Below are positions 41,759 to 46,086 of a stretch of 46,086 bases of DNA, piece after piece. Numbering within the stretch: the first letter of the stretch is position 1; each line of letters begins with the position of its first letter. A program made the translations under genes and the position numbers. Origin of the DNA: Chloroflexota bacterium (lineage in GTDB: Bacteria > Chloroflexota > Anaerolineae > Promineifilales > Promineifilaceae); contig JAGNBF010000058.1 of NCBI GenBank assembly GCA_018004935.1, forward strand, positions 1,374 through 47,459, given 5' to 3'. A model generated the notes under the pieces. That model was not told where the DNA came from, ran no database searches, and saw only the letters and a program-made list of their open reading frames with translations.

Positions 41759-43045
41759 TCAGGGGTGCCAGGTGATGTCAGGGACGGTGGCGGGTTGGGC
41801 GTAAGGACCGGTGGCCAGGTCATCAAAATAGCCGTTAGTCAGGAGAGCGCCGTAGGAGAATAGGGCATGACCGGCCGTACCAGCCTGCCGTGCGGCCGCG
41901 ATGCGAGCCGCTATTTCCGTGAAGTCACAATATCCTGTACCAATTCCCGGAATCACATAACGGCCATTACTATCAGCCTGATAATCCTGAGTCAATATTT
42001 CCCACCGGCTTAAACTCCAAAAACTATTGTCGGGGCAATTATATGTTCCCGGATAAATCATCGGTGAGATGCTGTCAATGGTGTTGCTGGTTAACCAGGC
42101 TTTGGCATCCTGGTAATAATCATGATACCCCTCAGATGCGCCCCAGCCCCATTCATCTATGTGTACCGGCCACACCGCCGCCGAAAGCCAGATATTCTGG
42201 TGCGTCAACACCACTTCATTATAAAACCGGCTTACCGTGCCATTCACCTGTGTACGTTGCCAATCTTCATACCCTGCAGAGAAACAGGGTGCCCCAAAAC
42301 GGGCCTCGCTGACGGGATCGCAGGATGTATTGGCCCCACCATACCGGATGTTGTCCAGATGCAAACCATCTACGGCATAATTATCTACCAGATAAGTGGC
42401 GACATTGATGAGATGATCATCGGTGAAGATGTCGGCGGGGGTGGCCCGGATGTAAGCGGAACAGTGTACCTGATCATCGGTATCCCACTGGAAGCCGTTG
42501 TTAAGGCCATGTTGTTGGTTGAGCAAGTGGTAGAGGGGTAGGGGGGTGACGATTGGGGGCGGGGTGGTGCAGTTATCCCACACGGGGTAGATGTTCAAAT
42601 AAGCATGTACCTGGATGTTTTGGGCGTGCGCGGCCGCGATGAGATGCGCCAACGGGTCCCATACCGGATCCGGAGCCTGACCCAGAGTGCCCCCACTCAT
42701 GCGGGCCGCCCAGGGTTCAGGGCCGGGTGTGTAGTAGGCATCGGCCACCCCTCGCACCTGAAATAGGATGGCATTAAACCCGGCCAGGCTGACATTTTGC
42801 ACGATTTCATCTATTTTGGCCGGGTTTGCAGGTTGACCATAGAGTGTCCAATCGAAACGTGTTACCCAAACGCCACGGAACTCTACCTGGGTAGGAGGTG
42901 GGGTGGCTGGTTCGGTCTGGAGCAGGGGTAAGTAGAAGGGGAGATCATCATTGGGGTACGCGGCCGCGACGATACCCAGCCCCAAAATAATCGCCAACAG
43001 GATCAATAAAATCGTTAGCCAGCGTTTGTCAAAAATGTTGTTCAT
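41759..43045 (-). CDS. Secreted GHL10-type (PF02638) glycosidase-like protein
   Basis: A 428-residue exported protein. An AAGG site precedes the ATG at 43045. Residues about 6-30 form a membrane or signal segment (LTILLILLAIILGLGIVAAAYP). A short FYLPLL segment follows, then the family start FRGVWVTRFDW and TIM-barrel strands (AGFNAILFQVRGVADAYY, AAAHAQNIQVHAYLNIYPVW, VDGLHLDNIRYG, WLSAAVWPVH, SISPMIYPGTY). The GHL10 family is related to glycoside hydrolases; many members act on peptidoglycan or surface glycans, and activity here is inferred. Three GCGGCCGC sites encode Ala-Ala-Ala. Confidence 0.85.
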   Translation of the reverse strand: MNNIFDKRWLTILLILLAIILGLGIVAAAYPNDDLPFYLPLLQTEPATPPPTQVEFRGVWVTRFDWTLYGQPANPAKIDEIVQNVSLAGFNAILFQVRGVADAYYTPGPEPWAARMSGGTLGQAPDPVWDPLAHLIAAAHAQNIQVHAYLNIYPVWDNCTTPPPIVTPLPLYHLLNQQHGLNNGFQWDTDDQVHCSAYIRATPADIFTDDHLINVATYLVDNYAVDGLHLDNIRYGGANTSCDPVSEARFGAPCFSAGYEDWQRTQVNGTVSRFYNEVVLTHQNIWLSAAVWPVHIDEWGWGASEGYHDYYQDAKAWLTSNTIDSISPMIYPGTYNCPDNSFWSLSRWEILTQDYQADSNGRYVIPGIGTGYCDFTEIAARIAAARQAGTAGHALFSYGALLTNGYFDDLATGPYAQPATVPDITWHP

Positions 43046-43072
43046 GCACACACCTTACAGTAACGTTCACAT

Positions 43073-43415
43073 GTAAGCGTTCAGTTATCCCGCCCGGTGG
43101 TCAACCCACCAAGCTCCATTTACGAAGCCCTGCGGGCTAAAAGCCCAGGCCAGCGGCCATTGTAACTATAGCCCGGTCGTTTTGTCGTTTAAAAAATTAA
43201 TCAGGTAATGGAATCCCCCGCCCCAGGGGCGGGGAACTTTTCTAAGGGGCATTTTTCGGGGCATTCGCCCCGAAAAATGCCCCATGGGAATTCCCCCCTT
43301 CCCTCGGGAATCGGCAGGGGGGATGGGGTCAATGAAGGCGTTACCCGATTAAAAATTTAATGAACAATACGACCGGGCGGGTCTGGCGGATGAATATATG
43401 TGACTGAACGCTTGC
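43073..43415. mobile_element. Mobile repeat (GTAAGCGTTCAGTT family) interrupted by a hairpin element
   Basis: Ends GTAAGCGTTCAGTTAT and TGACTGAACGCTTGC; CGTTCACAT duplicated on both sides (43064-43072 and 43416-43424). The interior matches the element at 24908-25065 up to the GGTCGTTTT stretch near 43180 and resumes with ACCGGGCGG near 43371. Between lie about 190 extra bases (43176-43370) with imperfect inverted ends (GTTTAAAAAATTAAT / ATTTAATGAAC), a GC-rich hairpin and an 18-bp perfect hairpin with loop ATTC (43240-43282). This is a nested insertion. Confidence 0.85.
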
Positions 43416-43708
43416 CGTTCACATCAACTTTGACAAGCTCAACCCTGGAGAGGGTTAGTATAGGCATTATCGGCAATACCATTTGGAAACCTTAACTTTG
43501 GAAAAGCCGTGCCAAAGGGCGGTATAAATTGACGCTCTACATGGCAGGGACTATACTCTTCCTTAGGACATAAACCAATCTCGTCCTGGTGGTTGTTTTG
43601 CCGCAATACCTGCCATTCTAATTATTGACTGTTTTTCGCAGGCATCTGCCCGCAAAAGACAGCCCGAATTGATTTTTTCGGCATGGTTCAGGTCAGATTT
43701 ATAAATTT

Positions 43709-43760
43709 GTAGGACGATTTGGTAAATCGTCCCGTGGGCGATTTACCAAATTGCCCTACA
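43709..43760. repeat. GTAGGACGATTT double-hairpin repeat, copy 2
   Basis: GGACGATTT / AAATCGTCC with loop GGT, then GGGCGATTT / AAATTGCCC with loop ACC. The loops GGT and ACC are complementary, so the two hairpins also form one long palindrome. Flanked by GTAGG and CCTAC as in copy 1 at 22491. A weaker hairpin (CTGTTTTTCGCAGGC...) lies near 43630. The remaining bases up to 43866 show nothing recognised. Confidence 0.8.
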
Positions 43761-43866
43761 AAATGTTAAGCACCGTTTGCCGACTTTTGAACCATGCCAT
43801 GTTTTCCCTTCCCCGGGGGAATTGTTAGGGGGATGAGTTCAAACGAATCCACTTGTATTATCTATA

Positions 43867-45150
43867 ATGACCCTTACGATACCTATGTTTCAACCTGATG
43901 AAGCTTTTGCCTATCAGCTAGATGCGCAGGATGATCTGGCCTCTTTTCGTACCCAATTTGTGGTAGATGACCCAAACCTGATCTACCTGTTGGGGAACTC
44001 ATTAGGCCGATTACCGCACGCGGCCGCGTCGCGGCTCCAAACGTTCGTTAATGAGGAATGGGGTAAGCGGCTCATTCGGGGGTGGAACGAAGGCTGGTTC
44101 AGTCAGCCTAATGAACTAGGGGCTAAAATCGCCCACCTTATTGGTGCTCACCCCGATGAAGTCATCATTGCCGATTCTACCTCAGTCAACTTATTTAAAC
44201 TGGCGCTGGCGGCCGTGCGCGGGCAACACGGCCGCACAACCATCCTCACTGATAACCTCAACTTTCCCTCCGATCTGTACATTCTTAGTGGCGTCGCCCA
44301 ACTGGCCGGGCCAGAATACCATCTCCAACTCATCACTTCCCCAGACGAGATTTATGGCCCGGTTGCGGCTTTGCAAGAAGCCCTCAATGAACGAACTGCC
44401 CTGCTCTCCCTTTCGGCCACGGTATTTAAGAGCAGTTACTCTTATGATATGGCCGCACTCACGGCCAAAGCCCATGAATATGGTGCTCTTGTTTTGTGGG
44501 ATTTAAGCCACGCCACCGGAGCTATACCCTTAAATTTAGCGGCCGCAGAGGTGGATCTGGCTGTTGGGTGTACTTATAAATACCTGTGTGGTGGTCCCGG
44601 TTCCCCCGCTTTCCTCTATGTACGCCGGGCACTACAAGAAAAATTACAGAACCCCATCTCTGGCTGGATTGGACAAAATAACCCGTTTGCGCTTGGCCTG
44701 GCTTACGAACCGGCCCCAGGCATTCAACAATTCCTCACCGGCACACCCTCTATGCTTTCCCTGGTGGCCCTGGAAGCCGGGGTTGATCTACTCTTGCAGG
44801 CTGGCATGGAGCGCGTGCGGGCTAAATCTGTCCGCCAGACGGAATATATTATTTATTTATGGGAGCAATGGTTAGAGCCATTGGGTTTTTGTCTGAAATC
44901 CCCCCGTGAGGCCAGGTGGCGTGGCTCTCATGTGGCGTTGGGTCATCCTGAAGGGCTTCGTATTTCCCGCGCCCTGAAAGAGTCGTTGAACGTCTTGCCT
45001 GATTTTCGTAAACCAGATAATTTGCGTTTTGCGGCCGCGCCCCTTTTTAACTCCTACCATGACATTTATCAGGCGGTTATTCGCCTGCGTCGTGTTATGG
45101 ACGAACAGTTATACACCCACTATCCCACCGAAGCCCCTGTCGTTACCTGA
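43867..45150 (+). CDS. kynU: Kynureninase
   Basis: A PLP enzyme of 427 residues splitting L-kynurenine to anthranilate and alanine (EC 3.7.1.3). Diagnostic parts: NLIYLLGNSLGRLP near the start, DSTSVNLFKLALAA (cofactor site), LVLWDLSHATGAIPLNL, GCTYKYLCGGPGSPAFLY with the Schiff-base Lys, and GWIGQNNPFAL near 265. Length equals the usual enzyme. No other kynurenine-pathway gene is within view; tryptophan breakdown or quorum-like anthranilate supply is possible. The start could be this ATG or the one at codon 7; no clear ribosome site. Three Ala-Ala-Ala runs contain GCGGCCGC. Confidence 0.92.
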   Translation: MTLTIPMFQPDEAFAYQLDAQDDLASFRTQFVVDDPNLIYLLGNSLGRLPHAAASRLQTFVNEEWGKRLIRGWNEGWFSQPNELGAKIAHLIGAHPDEVIIADSTSVNLFKLALAAVRGQHGRTTILTDNLNFPSDLYILSGVAQLAGPEYHLQLITSPDEIYGPVAALQEALNERTALLSLSATVFKSSYSYDMAALTAKAHEYGALVLWDLSHATGAIPLNLAAAEVDLAVGCTYKYLCGGPGSPAFLYVRRALQEKLQNPISGWIGQNNPFALGLAYEPAPGIQQFLTGTPSMLSLVALEAGVDLLLQAGMERVRAKSVRQTEYIIYLWEQWLEPLGFCLKSPREARWRGSHVALGHPEGLRISRALKESLNVLPDFRKPDNLRFAAAPLFNSYHDIYQAVIRLRRVMDEQLYTHYPTEAPVVT

Positions 45151-45209
45151 AAGGCGTGGTTTGTTATGACCATGATATACGACACCCTACCCTGCCCACG
45201 GATACCAAT

Positions 45210-46086
45210 ATGACTACGAATATACAAAAGTATGAGACCGCGGCCGCGCGTCGCATTTATACCTTTCCCGTTCAAGCCTTTTCTACTTTACGGGCCAACA
45301 TCTACATTATCAGCGATGGTCAACACCGGATCCTGGTGGATTGTGGCTCTGGAATGGAGCAATCAAACCAGGATTTGCTCCATGGCCTGGAGGCGATTGG
45401 GCAGACTTATGGCGAACCCATTCATCTGGCCGATATAGATCAAATCATTCTCACCCACGGCCATATAGACCACTTTGGGGGTTTACCTTTTGTACGCCAG
45501 TTTACGCAAGCCCCCGTAGGTATTCATCTGCTTGATTTGCGCGTCATCTCTCATCACGAGGAACGAATGATTGTGGCCGCCCGTCATCTAGAAAATTATC
45601 TGGTAGAAGCGGGTGTTTCCGATCAATATCGGGTTAATCTGATGCAGATGTACACCTTTGCTAAAACGTTTTATCGCTCTACCCCGATTGATTTCCTGCT
45701 GACGGAAGATGAACCACTCAACGGCAATATTCAGGTATACCATGTGCCTGGTCACTGTCCTGGCCTTATTTGTTTGCAGATAGATGACATTCTCCTCACG
45801 ACTGATCACATTCTTTCTAAAACCACCCCCCATCAGGCTCCTGAGCGAATTACGCATAACATGGGGCTGGGACATTACCTGGATTCACTTAAAAAGATTG
45901 AGAAATTAGATGGCGTGCGCCTGGGATTGGGCGGCCATGAAAAACCGATGGAAGATGTACGCGGCCGCATTCAGGCCATTCGTCAGGCGCACCAGGAACG
46001 CCTTAACAAAGTCATGGATATCTGCCACGAACCTAAATCCATCGCTGACATCAGCAAAGAGTTGTTTGGCTCCGTCTCTAGTTACC
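45210..46086 (+). CDS. Metallo-beta-lactamase-fold hydrolase (cut by the window end)
   Basis: An open frame from ATG at 45210 to the last base with no stop, at least 292 residues. The metal motif THGHIDHFGG lies at residues about 80-89, and a second His site VPGHCPG and Asp in LLTTDHIL later, as in glyoxalase II-like/MBL-fold proteins. The final part DVRGRIQAIRQAHQERLNKVMDIC is helical, and a winged-helix-like end (KSIADISKELFG) may follow, typical of MBL hydrolases with a C-terminal extra domain (LACTB2-like). It follows kynureninase by 59 bases on the same strand. No specific substrate can be named. Two GCGGCCGC copies occur. Confidence 0.8.
   Translation, partial: MTTNIQKYETAAARRIYTFPVQAFSTLRANIYIISDGQHRILVDCGSGMEQSNQDLLHGLEAIGQTYGEPIHLADIDQIILTHGHIDHFGGLPFVRQFTQAPVGIHLLDLRVISHHEERMIVAARHLENYLVEAGVSDQYRVNLMQMYTFAKTFYRSTPIDFLLTEDEPLNGNIQVYHVPGHCPGLICLQIDDILLTTDHILSKTTPHQAPERITHNMGLGHYLDSLKKIEKLDGVRLGLGGHEKPMEDVRGRIQAIRQAHQERLNKVMDICHEPKSIADISKELFGSVSSY

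Larger units (their letters stand above)
743..45968. repeat. Dispersed highly iterated palindrome GCGGCCGC (about 84 copies)
   Basis: The octamer GCGGCCGC was counted by eye about 84 times, for example at 743, 1883, 3937, 4117, 4294, 5383, 5686, 6391, 7451, 9431, 13533, 13716, 13761, 18498, 18570, 24600, 24610, 38823, 38849, 38937, 39992, 40020, 44020 and 45961. About 35 copies extend to the 10-mer CGCGGCCGCG, and the usual flanks are Y before and R after. All three reading frames are used: Ala-Ala-Ala most often, then x-Gly-Arg and x-Arg-Pro. Only the copy at 32034 lies outside a gene. The closest known analogue is HIP1 (GCGATCGC) of cyanobacteria. I infer a genome-wide palindrome maintained by selection, methylation or biased repair; the function is unknown. 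Confidence 0.93.

Noticed and set aside
743-45968. GCGGCCGC copies as cloning-linker or assembly artefacts (the word equals the NotI site)
   Set aside because: They lie within codons of recognisable conserved proteins and preserve reading frames in all three phases, and recur throughout 46 kb.
1-46086. tRNA, rRNA or known ncRNA genes
   Set aside because: I looked for acceptor stems, TTCGA-type loops and rRNA words and saw none that hold up by eye; a covariance scan was not possible.

Overview
The window looks like a chromosomal segment of a filamentous or Anaerolineae/Caldilineae-like Chloroflexota bacterium. The evidence is the gene mix: an isopentenyl phosphate kinase, a class III cyclase/NB-ARC/TPR regulator, many GT4 and GT-C glycosyltransferases, secreted proteins carrying a YLPL motif, and a V4R protein. 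The intergenic spaces are also crowded with palindromic repeats. This assignment is an inference; no rRNA or tRNA gene is present to test it, and I see no phage, CRISPR or full-length transposase gene.

Layout. 1-3.8 kb: a secreted multi-repeat PPC-type protein flanked on both sides by copies of the same 131-bp hairpin repeat. 3.8-13.1 kb (minus strand): a cyclase/ATPase/TPR regulator, then a lipid-linked glycan group (methyltransferase/GT-C fusion, GT4, a flippase-like membrane protein) and an MscS channel. 13.5-16.4 kb: a TPR protein and a membrane-anchored PQQ-propeller protein, convergent on a terminator. 17.1-20.0 kb (plus strand): V4R protein, LOG-like protein, isopentenyl phosphate kinase and a second MscS channel. 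20.1-27.0 kb (minus strand): PP2C phosphatase, PDZ/radical-SAM protein, a small unknown, HAD phosphatase, DapA-like aldolase, class III aminotransferase and ClpS. 27.1-41.5 kb (minus strand): a surface-polysaccharide locus with four GT4s, one GT2, one GT-C, a FkbM methyltransferase, an FG-GAP secreted protein, an alpha/alpha-toroid-like protein and two related small coiled-coil proteins, each just upstream of a GT4. 41.8-46.1 kb: a GHL10-type secreted protein, then kynureninase and a metallo-beta-lactamase-fold hydrolase cut by the window end.

The most striking signal is not a gene. The 8-bp palindrome GCGGCCGC occurs about 84 times in 46 kb (about 0.7 expected by chance at 50% GC). All but one copy lie inside coding sequence, and every Ala-Ala-Ala tripeptide I could find is encoded through it. 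This resembles the cyanobacterial HIP1 palindrome (GCGATCGC) but with a different sequence. The second system is a set of non-autonomous mobile repeats with terminal inverted repeats and 7-10 bp target duplications. Several carry perfect hairpins whose arm sequence differs completely between copies while the stem stays paired and the loop stays four bases long.
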